A DNA stretch of 56,952 nucleotides. Origin: Bacteroidota bacterium. GTDB lineage: Bacteria; Bacteroidota; Bacteroidia; Sphingobacteriales; Sphingobacteriaceae. The notes beneath the pieces were generated by a model that did no database searches, was not told the DNA's origin, and saw nothing but the letters and a program-made list of their open reading frames with translations. The DNA lies in contig JAMFRP010000023.1 in NCBI GenBank assembly GCA_026224775.1, forward strand, positions 1 through 56,952, read 5' to 3'. Position numbers and translations under genes: made by a program. Each line of letters begins with the position of its first letter. Within the stretch, counting starts at the first letter, position 1. Below are positions 48,445 through 56,952 of the stretch, one piece after another.

Positions 48445-50844
48445 ATGAAGATATCTTATAATTGGCTTAAAGAATTTATTGATACGGATAAAACTCCTGA
48501 AGAAATTTCGACCATTTTAACCGGAACAGGGTTAGAAGTGGAGAGTTTAGAAAAAGTGCAGGCCATCCCCGGTGGTTTGGAGGGTTTAGTTATCGGGCAT
48601 GTAAAAGAATGCGCGGATCACCCTAATTCTGATCACTTACATATTACCAAAGTTGATGTTGGTACAGGCGAGGACCTGCAAATTGTTTGCGGTGCAGCTA
48701 ACGTAGCCGCCGGACAAAAAGTGGTAGTTGCTGTTGTTGGTGCTTACGTGCATCCATTAGAAGGTGAGAAATTCAAGATCAACAAATCAAAAATACGTGG
48801 CGAGGTTTCCGAAGGGATGATTTGCGCTGAGGATGAAATTAGCCTGGGTACATCGCACGAAGGTATTATGGTTCTGGCTGATGATGCCATTCCCGGCACT
48901 TTGGCTAAACACTTTTTTAAGGTTAAGGATGACTATTTGTACGAAATAGGTTTAACACCTAACCGTGCCGATGCAGTTTCGCATTTAGGTACAGCACGTG
49001 ATATTGCCGCGTTCTTGAAGATCAATATTAAAAAATCTGATGTTTCTGCTTTTAAGGTAGATAATAACAAGCTTAAAGTAGAAGTTATTGTTGAGAATGA
49101 GCAGGCAGCTCCACGTTATGCTGGTGTAACTATCTCCGGTGTTGAAGTAAAAGAATCACCAAAATGGTTAAGGGAGCGTTTGGCTGTTATCGGTGTGCGC
49201 GCTATCAATAATATTGTGGATGCTACCAATTACGTGTTGCATGATTTAGGTCAGCCATTACACGCTTTTGATGCTGATAAAATTGCAGGCAACAAGGTAA
49301 TCGTTAAAAATTGTGCTGAAGGAACCTTGTTTAAAACATTGGATGATGTAGAACGCAAATTATCTGCCGATGACTTAATGATCTGCGATGCTGAAAAGCC
49401 GATGTGCATAGCCGGTGTATTTGGTGGTGCGGATTCTGGCGTTAGTGCATCAACCAAAAACATATTTTTAGAGAGTGCCTATTTCAATTCTGTGTCTATT
49501 CGTAAAACGGCTAAACGCCACGGTTTAAAAACCGATGCTTCGTTTAGGTTTGAGCGTGGTACTGATCCAAACATGCCGGTGTTCGCTTTAAAACGTGCGG
49601 CTTTGTTAATACAAGAGATTGCAGGTGGAACTATCTCATCTGATGTTTTTGATAACTACCCTACACCGGTTGCGCCATTTGAGGTTGAGGTTACTTATCA
49701 CAATATCGATAGGTTGATCGGTCAGAAAATCACTCACGAGGAAATTAAAGCCATCTTAGTCGGGCTGGATATTGAAATCATAAATGAAACTGCCGAAGGA
49801 CTTTCATTAAAAGTACCTCCTTACCGTGTAGATGTAACCCGCGACGTTGATATTGTTGAAGAGATACTACGCATACACGGTTATAATAATATCCATATCC
49901 CAACACAAATCAGGGCATCGTTAAATACTTCTATCAGGCCTGATAAGGATGCGGTACAAAATCAATTATCTGATCTGTTAACGGCTAATGGCTTTAATGA
50001 GATCATGTCGAACTCATTAACTAAATCCGCTTACTCTGATAATTTAGATACCGCGGTTAAAATATTAAACCCATTGAGCAGCGATCTTGATGTAATGCGT
50101 CAAACAATGCTGTATTCCGGTTTAGAGGCTGTGGCTTACAACCAAAACAGGCGTGCCGCCGATTTAAAGCTTTATGAATTTGGTAAAGTTTACAGCGTGC
50201 AGGAAGAAAAATATACCGAAATACAACGTTTCAGTATTTTTATTACCGGTGCTGATACTGCCGAAGCCTGGAATCAAAAGACCAAACCGGTTTCTTTTTA
50301 TAACCTGAAGGCAATTGTTGATGGAATCATCGAAAAATTAAATGTTAAAGATGTTACCGTTGAAGATGCAGCCTGTAAAAAACTTGCTTATGGTTTGCAA
50401 TACATGCGCGGCAATAAACAACTGGTAAAATTCGGATCAGTAGCGCCATCAGCCTTGAAAAAAGCTGATGTAAGCAAGGAAGTTTTTTATGCTGACTTTA
50501 ATTTCGACCTGATTATCAACTTTGCCCGCAAGAATAAGATAGTGTATCAGGAGATCTCAAAATTCCCTGCGGTTAGACGAGATCTTTCCATGCTGATTGA
50601 TCAAAATGTTTCGTTCGGTGCGTTAAAGCAGATCGCCCAAAAAACAGAACGCAAACTGTTGAAAGAGGTGAATGTATTTGATGTTTACCAGGGAGATAAA
50701 TTACCTGCAGGCAAAAAATCATACGCGTTAAGTTTTATTATTGAGGATATAGAGAAAACCCTTACCGATAAAGCAATTGATGCGATAATGCAGAAATTAA
50801 TTTATAATTTAGAGAAAGAAGCAGGAGCGGAGATAAGAAAATAG
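48445..50844 (+). CDS. pheT: Phenylalanyl-tRNA synthetase beta chain
   Basis: A 799-residue large subunit of the alpha2beta2 PheRS. It has an N-terminal segment (MKISYNWLKEFIDTDKTPEE), an EMAP/tRNA-binding domain at about 40-150 (VIGHVKECADHPNSDHLHIT), and B3/B4 editing and B5 domains (GLTPNRADAVSHLG, RFERGTDPNMPVFALKRAA). A class II-like core follows, with a C-terminal FDX-ACB anticodon-binding domain (KFPAVRRDLSMLID). It charges tRNA-Phe together with PheS, encoded elsewhere. The genes for a coiled-coil protein and ZapA follow on the same strand. Confidence 0.97.
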   Translation: MKISYNWLKEFIDTDKTPEEISTILTGTGLEVESLEKVQAIPGGLEGLVIGHVKECADHPNSDHLHITKVDVGTGEDLQIVCGAANVAAGQKVVVAVVGAYVHPLEGEKFKINKSKIRGEVSEGMICAEDEISLGTSHEGIMVLADDAIPGTLAKHFFKVKDDYLYEIGLTPNRADAVSHLGTARDIAAFLKINIKKSDVSAFKVDNNKLKVEVIVENEQAAPRYAGVTISGVEVKESPKWLRERLAVIGVRAINNIVDATNYVLHDLGQPLHAFDADKIAGNKVIVKNCAEGTLFKTLDDVERKLSADDLMICDAEKPMCIAGVFGGADSGVSASTKNIFLESAYFNSVSIRKTAKRHGLKTDASFRFERGTDPNMPVFALKRAALLIQEIAGGTISSDVFDNYPTPVAPFEVEVTYHNIDRLIGQKITHEEIKAILVGLDIEIINETAEGLSLKVPPYRVDVTRDVDIVEEILRIHGYNNIHIPTQIRASLNTSIRPDKDAVQNQLSDLLTANGFNEIMSNSLTKSAYSDNLDTAVKILNPLSSDLDVMRQTMLYSGLEAVAYNQNRRAADLKLYEFGKVYSVQEEKYTEIQRFSIFITGADTAEAWNQKTKPVSFYNLKAIVDGIIEKLNVKDVTVEDAACKKLAYGLQYMRGNKQLVKFGSVAPSALKKADVSKEVFYADFNFDLIINFARKNKIVYQEISKFPAVRRDLSMLIDQNVSFGALKQIAQKTERKLLKEVNVFDVYQGDKLPAGKKSYALSFIIEDIEKTLTDKAIDAIMQKLIYNLEKEAGAEIRK

Positions 50845-50926
50845 TTAGTGAATGGTAAATAGTTGATTGGGTGAGTGGGTAGCTGCTTGCCAATCGAAAG
50901 AAACCACTCACTTAATCAACCAAACA

Positions 50927-51217
50927 ATGAGCCAGGTAGCAGAACAATTAAATAAAGTTATTGATAAAACCGAGAGGTTGATTGAGCTTTGTGCTGCCTT
51001 GCAGGAAGAGAATGATCTGCTAAAATTGGAGAATGATAGCTTTACGGCAGCACTTAATGCCAGCAAAAATAAGACGAAAGAATTGGAAGAAAAGCTTCGT
51101 GTATTGAAGTTGGCAAAATCTTTTTCAGAAACAAATGAAAAAAGTGTTGATATTAAGCAAAAAATTAACGAATTTGTGCAGGAAATAGATAAGTGCATTG
51201 TATTGCTAAAAAAGTAA
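50927..51217 (+). CDS. Coiled-coil protein upstream of zapA, unknown function
   Basis: A 96-residue protein that is almost entirely helical with strong heptad spacing (LIELCAALQEENDLLKLEND, KELEEKLRVLKLAKS). I chose the ATG at 50927; the frame extends back to 50867, but those codons fall in a stretch without coding character. It precedes zapA by 21 bases, so both are probably one transcript with pheT. Its position suggests a divisome-associated role analogous to ZapB, which is also a small coiled coil, but there is no sequence proof. Confidence 0.7.
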   Translation: MSQVAEQLNKVIDKTERLIELCAALQEENDLLKLENDSFTAALNASKNKTKELEEKLRVLKLAKSFSETNEKSVDIKQKINEFVQEIDKCIVLLKK

Positions 51218-51238
51218 TATAAATAGTGAAAAAGCTCA

Positions 51239-51529
51239 ATGGGAGAAATCTCTATAAAAATAAATATTGCTGACAGAGTTTACCCCTTAAAGGTGAACAT
51301 GGAGGAGGAAGAAATAATACGTAGGGCAGCCAAGCTGATCAACGACCGCATAAAGGAATATCAGGAGAATTATGCGGTAAGGGATAAACAAGATTTGCTT
51401 GCGATGAGTGTGCTGCATTTTGCAACATCATCATTAAAAGCAGAGAAAAAGGTTACTGTAGAAGATACAGATGTAGCCGAAAAAGTTTATCAGTTGGATC
51501 ATTTACTGACCGAGTTTTTCTCGAAGTAA
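51239..51529 (+). CDS. zapA: Cell division protein ZapA
   Basis: A 96-residue protein. The N-terminal domain (ISIKINIADRVYPLKVNMEE) and RRAAKLINDRIKEYQENY are typical of ZapA, and the C-terminal helix (LKAEKKVTVEDTDVAEKVYQ) forms the tetramer coiled coil. ZapA binds FtsZ and helps bundle its filaments at the division site. The gene sits between a coiled-coil gene and a structured RNA followed by rny. ZapA is also located next to the 6S RNA gene in Proteobacteria. Confidence 0.88.
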   Translation: MGEISIKINIADRVYPLKVNMEEEEIIRRAAKLINDRIKEYQENYAVRDKQDLLAMSVLHFATSSLKAEKKVTVEDTDVAEKVYQLDHLLTEFFSK

Positions 51530-51567
51530 TAAACGTTCTTTACATAAAAACAGAGCATTTAAGATTT

Positions 51568-51733
51568 AACCGCAGTTAAATTTTAGGTTTCACTATTAAA
51601 AACTTAACGCTTCAATATTCAGCGGATCAAGAGGCATGCGTTATTCGTCGAACATTAACGGTAACCCATGGTCCCAATATCTGTGACGAAGTTTTTCAAT
51701 ACATGATACTTAAAAGTTAGTTGCGGTTTTTTT
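51568..51733 (+). ncRNA. ssrS: Structured RNA, candidate 6S RNA
   Basis: A gene-less gap between zapA and rny folds into a long rod. The closing stem pairs 51568-51587 with 51709-51728, 19 of 20 positions pairing (AACCGCAGTTAAATTTTAGG with CTTAAAAGTTAGTTGCGGTT). It is followed by a seven-T run (51727-51733) like a terminator. Above it an open region of about 20 bases per side leads to a further stem, CTTC/GAAG and CAG/CTG, then GGCATG/CATGGTC and an apical hairpin CGTTA...TAACG. A closing stem, a central bubble and an apical stem at 166 nt are the features of 6S RNA, which mimics an open promoter for RNA polymerase. A riboregulator of rny is the alternative. Confidence 0.6.
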
Positions 51734-51755
51734 ATTTATATAACCTAAAAGAAGA

Positions 51756-53321
51756 ATGAATTCATCATTATATGTTATCATCGGACTCCTGATTGGGGTC
51801 GGTGTGGGCATCATCGTTGGCCGTTTCCTGTTGCGCAAGCTTTTTAAATCACAGGAAAACCAGGCCCAAAACAAAGCGAAACTTATTTTAAAAGACGCTG
51901 AAAATAACGCGGAAATTCTTAAAAAGAATAAACTGCTTGAAGCAAAAGAGCGCTTTTTACAATTAAAAGCAGAGCATGAGCAGGAGTTAAATGCTAAAAA
52001 CAACGCTTATAACCAACGCGAAAACAGCTTTAAACAAAAAGAGCAGTCACTAAATTCTCGTTTAGAAAACCTTACCCGAAAGGAAAATGAGATGGATAAT
52101 GTGCGTAAAAATCTGGAAAAACAAACCGATATCGCTGTTAAAAAACAGGAAGAGGTTGAGGTTCTGAAAAATCAGCATGTACAGCAATTGGAAACAATCG
52201 CAGGCGTATCTGCAGAAGAAGCGCGTAACCAATTAGTTGACAATTTGCGCGAAGAAGCCCGCAGCAAAGCTATGGCGCAGATAAAGGATATTGTTGACGA
52301 AGCCAAACTTACTGCTACCAAAGAAGCTAAAAAAATAGTTATCCAAACTATACAACGTACAGCTACCGAGGCAGCTATTGAGAACACCGTTTCCATTTTT
52401 AATATTGAAAACGATGAGATCAAAGGCCGTATCATTGGTCGTGAAGGGCGTAATATCCGTGCGCTGGAAGCAGCTACCGGTATTGAGATCATTGTGGATG
52501 ATACCCCGGAAGCGATCATCCTTTCAGGGTTTGACCCCGTTAGGCGCGAGATTGCCCGTTTGGCAATGCACCGTTTGGTAACAGATGGCCGTATCCACCC
52601 GGCACGTATTGAAGAGGTTGTTGCCAAAACTAAAAAGCAAATCGAAGAAGAAATTGTAGAGATAGGTGAGCGTACAGTTATCGACTTAGGTATTACAGGC
52701 TTACATCCGGAATTGATCCGTATGGTTGGCCGTATGCGTTACCGCTCATCTTATGGGCAAAACCTGTTACAACACTCCCGCGAGGTAGCTAACTTCTGCG
52801 CTACTATGGCAGCGGAATTAGGCCTTAACGTAAAATTAGCCAAACGTGCAGGCTTACTGCATGATATAGGTAAAGTGCCTGATGATAACCCGGAATTGCC
52901 ACACGCTATTTTAGGTATGCAACTAGCCGAAAAATATAAGGAACATCCTGAAGTTTGTAATGCTATTGGCGCTCACCACGACGAAATAGAAATGACGTCG
53001 ATGATATCGCCGATTATACAGGTTTGTGATGCTATTTCAGGCGCAAGGCCGGGTGCAAGGCGCGAAGTTGTTGAAGGTTACATTAAGCGCTTAAAAGAGC
53101 TTGAGGAGCTTGCTATGTCGTATCCAGGTGTTGAAAAAACATTTGCTATACAGGCAGGCCGCGAATTGCGTGTAGTGGTTGAAAGCGAGAAGATAAGCGA
53201 TGCTGAATCAGAAGTTTTAGCTGCTGATATATCAAACCGTATCCAAACTGAAATGACCTACCCTGGCCAAATCAAAGTTACGGTGATCAGGGAAACCAGA
53301 TCAGTAGCTTTCGCTAAATAA
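51756..53321 (+). CDS. rny: Ribonuclease Y
   Basis: A 521-residue membrane-anchored endoribonuclease that starts mRNA decay. One N-terminal helix ([21 protein letters not shown]) is followed by a long charged coiled coil (about 40-190) and a KH domain ([20 protein letters not shown]). The HD domain (about 335-430) carries the metal motif [22 protein letters not shown] and IGAHHDE. The length is normal for the family. The first codons lie 22 bases after the T run of the structured RNA, so the two may share a transcript or rny may have its own start downstream. Confidence 0.96.
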   Translation: MNSSLYVIIGLLIGVGVGIIVGRFLLRKLFKSQENQAQNKAKLILKDAENNAEILKKNKLLEAKERFLQLKAEHEQELNAKNNAYNQRENSFKQKEQSLNSRLENLTRKENEMDNVRKNLEKQTDIAVKKQEEVEVLKNQHVQQLETIAGVSAEEARNQLVDNLREEARSKAMAQIKDIVDEAKLTATKEAKKIVIQTIQRTATEAAIENTVSIFNIENDEIKGRIIGREGRNIRALEAATGIEIIVDDTPEAIILSGFDPVRREIARLAMHRLVTDGRIHPARIEEVVAKTKKQIEEEIVEIGERTVIDLGITGLHPELIRMVGRMRYRSSYGQNLLQHSREVANFCATMAAELGLNVKLAKRAGLLHDIGKVPDDNPELPHAILGMQLAEKYKEHPEVCNAIGAHHDEIEMTSMISPIIQVCDAISGARPGARREVVEGYIKRLKELEELAMSYPGVEKTFAIQAGRELRVVVESEKISDAESEVLAADISNRIQTEMTYPGQIKVTVIRETRSVAFAK

Positions 53322-53333
53322 TTTACATTATTA

Positions 53334-53421
53334 ATTGTCATCTCGAACGATAGTGAGAGATCTTGTACGTGTGTTAATCGCCTGTAGAAGATCTCTCCTC
53401 GTACCTCGTCGAGATGACAAT
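53334..53421 (+). repeat. Intergenic palindromic repeat (family C) overlapping a start codon
   Basis: The left end attgtcatctcgaacgatag and the right end cgtcgagatgacaat are inverted copies, as are gagagatctt and aagatctctc further in. The ATG of the next gene (53414-53416) lies inside the right arm. Confidence 0.88.
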
Positions 53422-53971
53422 AATCTTTTCTACAGTGGCAAAGAATAAAACCTCAGCTAAAGCCAAATCCGAACCCGAAGTAAAGCCCGGTAGTGTAGAA
53501 TTCTATTTTGACAAATTTGCTGCCGCGCATCAGGATCCGGCAAACATTGTTATTCATATTATATTTATACCGCTATTGCTGTTTAGCTTATTTGGCTTAT
53601 TGTGGGCAATACCTTTCCCTTACATCAAATTTCTTGGTCAGTATAATGCTGATTTTAACTGGTCATCTTTTTTATTGGCGTTCAGTATTTATTATTACTT
53701 AAAACTTTCGCCTGTTTTAAGCTATTTTATGTTGTTTATTATGCTGGCCTATTGCTATATCATCACCCTGTTATTGCAGTGGCAAAAGGCCGGAGGGCCG
53801 CCACTGGGGGCTTTGTGCGGGTTGATATTTGTAATATCATGTACCGCGCTATATGGGGGATATAAAAAAGAAGGTAAAAAGCTTTCTTTTGAGTATCGAT
53901 ATAAAAATATACTGGTAGCGCCTTTGTTTTTAGTGCATTTGGTAGTTAAGCGATTTAAGATGAAATACTAA
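53414..53971 (+). CDS. DUF962 / Mpo1-like membrane protein
   Basis: Up to 185 residues. The first domain reads FYFDKFAAAHQDPANIVIHI, matching the DUF962 pattern in which several His residues bind iron; yeast Mpo1 of this family carries out alpha-oxidation of 2-hydroxy fatty acids. Four or so membrane helices follow (LLFSLFGLLWAIPFPYI, YFMLFIMLAYCYIITLLL, ALCGLIFVISCTALYGGY, ILVAPLFLVHLVVK). The ATG at 53414 lies in a palindromic repeat, so the natural start may instead be the GTG at 53435 (VAKNKTSAKAKSEPEV). Catalysis is inferred from the family only. Confidence 0.8.
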   Translation: MTIIFSTVAKNKTSAKAKSEPEVKPGSVEFYFDKFAAAHQDPANIVIHIIFIPLLLFSLFGLLWAIPFPYIKFLGQYNADFNWSSFLLAFSIYYYLKLSPVLSYFMLFIMLAYCYIITLLLQWQKAGGPPLGALCGLIFVISCTALYGGYKKEGKKLSFEYRYKNILVAPLFLVHLVVKRFKMKY

Positions 53972-53973
53972 GC

Positions 53974-54336
53974 TTAACCTAATATTAAATTATTCACCTT
54001 CCTGGTAAGTTCATCTAAACCGAAGGGCTTTGCTATTACTTCATCGCAGCCCCAGGCTGATAAATTCTCGTCTTTATTAACATAAGCTGAACAGATAATA
54101 ACAGGGATATGCCCAAGCTCGGGGTGTGTTTTTAACTGCCGGCAAATCTCATATCCGTTTCGGCCAGTTAAGTGGTAGTCCAATATGATCAGGTCCGGCT
54201 GATAATCAAGTGTTAAATTGATCATATTACTACTATCCAGCGCTACCTTAACCTCGTATTCCTGGTAGGATAAGGCTTCCTGCATTATATCCAAAATATC
54301 CTGGTTATCATCAAGCAATAAGATTCGCTTTTGCAT
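53974..54336 (-). CDS. Single-domain response regulator
   Basis: A 120-residue stand-alone REC domain, with no output domain. The acidic pair is Asp9-Asp10 in LLLDDNQD, phospho-acceptor Asp53 in LIILDYHLTG, Ser83 and Lys103 in AKPFGL. Such CheY-like proteins relay phosphate or act by protein contact; a kinase is not adjacent. The gene runs opposite to and abuts the DUF962 gene. Confidence 0.9.
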   Translation of the reverse strand: MQKRILLLDDNQDILDIMQEALSYQEYEVKVALDSSNMINLTLDYQPDLIILDYHLTGRNGYEICRQLKTHPELGHIPVIICSAYVNKDENLSAWGCDEVIAKPFGLDELTRKVNNLILG

Positions 54337-54481
54337 AAATAATTAGGTTAGGAGTGTTAATTTATAACGAATTATTGTAACTGTGATTGCATCGCTTAAT
54401 AGTTTACAACAAACACTTTACAATAAAATGGTAAACAGGTGTAAAGCAAAAAAGAAGATGCTGATTTTTAATATCCTCTTT

Positions 54482-54568
54482 TTAAGTTGTAGCGGCTGGT
54501 GTGGTTGTTTGTGCAAAATATACAGTCGAAAAGATCGTGGCAATTGCTAATAAGCTTGTTTTTTTCAT
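54482..54568 (-). CDS. Possible 28-residue secreted peptide or truncated leader
   Basis: A complete minus-strand frame from ATG to TAA: MKKTSLLAIATIFSTVYFAQ followed by TTTPAATT. It is a textbook signal peptide ending in FAQ, then eight residues rich in Thr and Ala. It lies alone in a 376-base gap between the RemB-like gene and the response regulator, and no other gene fits here. It could be a small secreted peptide, a pseudogene remnant of a secreted protein, or chance. Confidence 0.4.
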   Translation of the reverse strand: MKKTSLLAIATIFSTVYFAQTTTPAATT

Positions 54569-54712
54569 TTTTTTATAATGATTGATAACTCATTATTCCA
54601 CAGACTATATATTTAATACATGGTTTAATATATAAAAAGATATTTTTGATGTTAAACGTGTACTATCATTAAGGTTTAGGGCATTGCTATATTAGAAATG
54701 GTTATATCGTGA

Positions 54713-56317
54713 TTAAAAATCATGGTACAACTGCCTGAATGAAGCTCTTACCCCAAAGGTTACCAACTTTGTATTTTGAGTTCCCTGGCTATTCTCTTGT
54801 TTGCGATATAAGCCGCCTAATTCAAACCGAAGATTATACTTAGGATTGATCAAATAAGCGATAGTACCTTCACCATAATAAAGGTGGGTAGCTAAACCTT
54901 GTCCGGTGGTGCTGCCCTCAACCGTACCCGGGTCAAAAGCAAGCATTACATTCTGCCCATAATTAACCGAGGTATTCGGATCTAGTCCGAACGATGCATA
55001 ATTTATCTGTCCCTGGAAACTGAAACGCCCGATTGAATAATCCAATATTGCTATTGCTTCTTTAAAGTTAGAGCCAAGCGGATCGCCAAGCGGTTCGCTG
55101 TAATCAGTATAATTAGTAATTACCTGTGGCGATGAATAGGTATACGGTTTTACCGTATTAAACTCAAACAAATAGTTAAAGTTGGTTATTTTAAAAAGGT
55201 CAGCTCCACGGATACCTATTTGGTAGCCACCGGTGTTTTTAGGAGCAAGACTTTGGTTTACCCTATCTAACAGCAACTGCGCGTAGATAGCCGTTTTATT
55301 GAAAATTTTATACTTGCCGGTGAATCCGGTTAATATATTATCGGGATATGGTGTTTTAGGGCCTAAAGCGGCTGCAAACACCAGTGGATTAACATAATTA
55401 GCGTCAAACCCGTGCGAACTACCGTTGTCATCAGCCTCGGCCGCAATCATCGCGTTAAAATATCCTAATGAAAACCGATTAGTCACGTTCCAGTCTACAT
55501 AATGAAATGCTGCCCATTTACGGCGATTATTACCATAAGTATCATATTTTGGCACATTAATGTCTTCCATGTTGGTCCACATCATCATGTATTGTACCCT
55601 ACCTAAATTTGCGGTGACACGTAGTAAAGGATAAGTGGCTGCAAAATCTGATAATAGTAAAGAGCGGTAACCATCACCTATGAATGTTTTATCCTGTCCT
55701 AAAGTGATATTAAGCTGTTTTATAGGTGTGTAAGACAAAACAGCAGTAACGTACGACCAGTCGTCTTCGGTAGTAGATTGAAATTCCCTATTATAAGCCT
55801 CACCGGGAATGAATCCAGTTTTTTGAACAACAGCCTGGTAATAATTTGCAAATCGCGCCTGATCCTCATAACCGCTGGTGTAAAAGGAAAACTTGTTGCC
55901 AATTGTTCCGCCAAGTTGATAACCACGAGTATTAAGATAGGTGGTAGTGTTATTCGCGAAATCTCGCCCTACCTGCAAATCAGCTATATAATCTGCATAA
56001 AAAGTATATTCACTGGTTCGCTCATCAAAAACGTGTTCATTAAATATTTTACGTAAAAAATAGTTCTTACGGCTACTGTCGACACCTATACTGGTTATAG
56101 CATTATATTTTGGGGCGATGATACTATCAATAAGATATGGCTTTAGCGACGTGTGAAACGAACTGTTAACACTATAAACATCAGCATTAAATTTTTGGTA
56201 AAACTCGTAGGAATACGGCGCGTATACCGATTGTGAACGGCTTACCTGTGTTAAGGTAATTATAATACCCAGGAGCAATAATGTTTTTTTAATTGGTAAG
56301 TTGTAAGCTTTTATCAT
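54713..56317 (-). CDS. Outer-membrane beta-barrel protein, RemB/Wzi-like
   Basis: A 534-residue secreted protein. The leader ends QVSRSQ near residue 29. The mature chain has alternating beta-strand text with Tyr, Asn and Gly (YQLGGTIGNKFSFYTSGYED, YFNAMIAAEADDNGSSHGF, LRFELGGLYRKQENSQG) and ends FRQLYHDF with a terminal aromatic residue. The block NITLGQDKTFIGDGYRSLLL resembles the Wzi/RemB family, involved in capsule attachment and, in Flavobacterium, surface motility. The family call is from memory; the barrel assignment is firmer than the name. Confidence 0.7.
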   Translation of the reverse strand: MIKAYNLPIKKTLLLLGIIITLTQVSRSQSVYAPYSYEFYQKFNADVYSVNSSFHTSLKPYLIDSIIAPKYNAITSIGVDSSRKNYFLRKIFNEHVFDERTSEYTFYADYIADLQVGRDFANNTTTYLNTRGYQLGGTIGNKFSFYTSGYEDQARFANYYQAVVQKTGFIPGEAYNREFQSTTEDDWSYVTAVLSYTPIKQLNITLGQDKTFIGDGYRSLLLSDFAATYPLLRVTANLGRVQYMMMWTNMEDINVPKYDTYGNNRRKWAAFHYVDWNVTNRFSLGYFNAMIAAEADDNGSSHGFDANYVNPLVFAAALGPKTPYPDNILTGFTGKYKIFNKTAIYAQLLLDRVNQSLAPKNTGGYQIGIRGADLFKITNFNYLFEFNTVKPYTYSSPQVITNYTDYSEPLGDPLGSNFKEAIAILDYSIGRFSFQGQINYASFGLDPNTSVNYGQNVMLAFDPGTVEGSTTGQGLATHLYYGEGTIAYLINPKYNLRFELGGLYRKQENSQGTQNTKLVTFGVRASFRQLYHDF

Positions 56318-56594
56318 GCTCTATATATAAGGGTTGTTTTTACAATCTAAAAATCAAAGATAATAAAATATAAAAGTGGGTATTAAATTCTTAACGATGT
56401 ATTATTAGTAAGGTTTAATAAATATCAATATAGTGTTGAGAGATAAATTAATGAAGCCTAAAAAAAATTATGATATTCGCACTTTATTCAAATTGAAAAG
56501 TTAATTTCTGTTAAATTGTGTTATTGTAATACCGTTTTTTTAAAATAACCTATAAAAATTCTGATATTTACGCCTGCTTTTAAAATCCTTATAC

Positions 56595-56952
56595 ATGCAA
56601 TACAAAAAAATTAATAATTTATTAGGCTGGTTGTGTTTTGCTATCGCCTCAATTAGTTATATTATGACGCTGGAGCCCTCAGTAAGCTTTTGGGACTGCG
56701 GTGAATTTATTTCTTGTGCATACCGTTTACAGGTAGCGCACCAGCCGGGTTATCCGGTATTTGCCATGCTTGGTAAAGCATTCTCCTTATTATCAATGGG
56801 AAATAATGCCAAGGTTCCATTTTTCACCAATATGGGTTCAGCCTTGGCAAGTGGCGCAACCATAATGCTGCTGTTTTGGACGATAACCGCATTGGCGAAA
56901 AAATTACTTGCTTATAAGGAAAGCGAAGATACTGATCGTTCAAAATTCTACA
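56595..56952 (+). CDS. DUF2723 protein (GT117-like), start of gene
   Basis: The last 119 codons of the window open a protein starting MQYKKINNLLGWLCFAIASI, continuing SYIMTLEPSVSFWDCGEFIS and then LQVAHQPGYPVFAMLGKAFS. The FWDCGEF motif and the following HxPG (here HQPGYP) are typical of DUF2723 proteins, predicted integral-membrane glycosyltransferases that use lipid-linked sugars on periplasmic proteins. The gene continues beyond the window. Between 56318 and 56594 the DNA is AT-rich, with no clear promoter box. Confidence 0.88.
   Translation, partial: MQYKKINNLLGWLCFAIASISYIMTLEPSVSFWDCGEFISCAYRLQVAHQPGYPVFAMLGKAFSLLSMGNNAKVPFFTNMGSALASGATIMLLFWTITALAKKLLAYKESEDTDRSKFY

Noticed and set aside
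52172..52627. 151-codon open frame antisense to rny
   Set aside because: Ser/Ile-rich shadow of the KH and coiled-coil region of rny, with no family match.

Overview
The window reads as a chromosomal segment of a Bacteroidota bacterium, most likely Sphingobacteriaceae and Mucilaginibacter/Pedobacter-like. The reasons are TAnnTTTG promoter boxes, weak or absent Shine-Dalgarno sites, SusD-like, DUF5686 and DUF4397 proteins, a GldA/GldF-GldG transporter, a RemB/Wzi-like barrel, many secreted glycoside hydrolases, and several families of intergenic palindromic repeats. I name the lineage by gene content only. No rRNA, tRNA, CRISPR array, transposase or prophage was recognised.

Region 1 (1-10 kb) is carbohydrate-related. 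The end of a probable SusD-like lipoprotein is followed by a GH92 alpha-mannosidase and an EndoH-like GH18, which fits an N-glycan utilisation cluster. Then come a DUF5686 outer-membrane barrel and a GH2 hydrolase with an extra domain inserted near its C-terminus. Region 2 (10-13 kb) is a tightly overlapping signalling operon: lipoprotein, multi-pass membrane protein, histidine kinase without its own sensor domain, and NarL-type regulator. Region 3 (13-25.8 kb) carries a GT4 glycosyltransferase, a kumamolisin-type S53 peptidase, a gluconokinase-like FGGY kinase, a GH3 beta-glucosidase, an ArsR regulator with an Old Yellow Enzyme, a flippase-like membrane protein, a long aromatic amino acid hydroxylase and an SDR.

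Region 4 (26-36.6 kb) holds a tail-less SSB paralogue, a zinc-finger protein, a cation/proton antiporter, dienelactone hydrolase, a second Old Yellow Enzyme (YqjM class), OsmC, an active/inactive M16 peptidase pair, glycyl-tRNA synthetase and a flavin reductase. Region 5 (36.9-47.8 kb) has gldA plus a fused gldF-gldG, dnaN, two translationally coupled DUF4397 lipoproteins, DedA, an S1/P1-type nuclease, a GH109 enzyme, rpsT and radC. Region 6 (48-57 kb) has an acidic small protein, pheT, a coiled-coil protein and zapA. Next is a strongly structured RNA that looks like 6S RNA, then rny, a DUF962/Mpo1-like protein, a single-domain response regulator, a RemB-like barrel and the start of a DUF2723 protein.

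The most noteworthy non-genic signals are: (a) a candidate 6S RNA between zapA and rny, with a 20-bp closing stem; (b) a MITE-like element at 42.8-43.0 kb with 21-bp terminal inverted repeats and an 8-bp direct repeat containing the stop codon of the preceding gene; (c) at least six families of intergenic palindromes, one of which supplies an ATG; (d) a perfect inverted repeat over the ArsR promoter; and (e) small ORFs, including a 28-residue signal-peptide-like protein. I found no clear evidence of a wholly new defence or mobile system.
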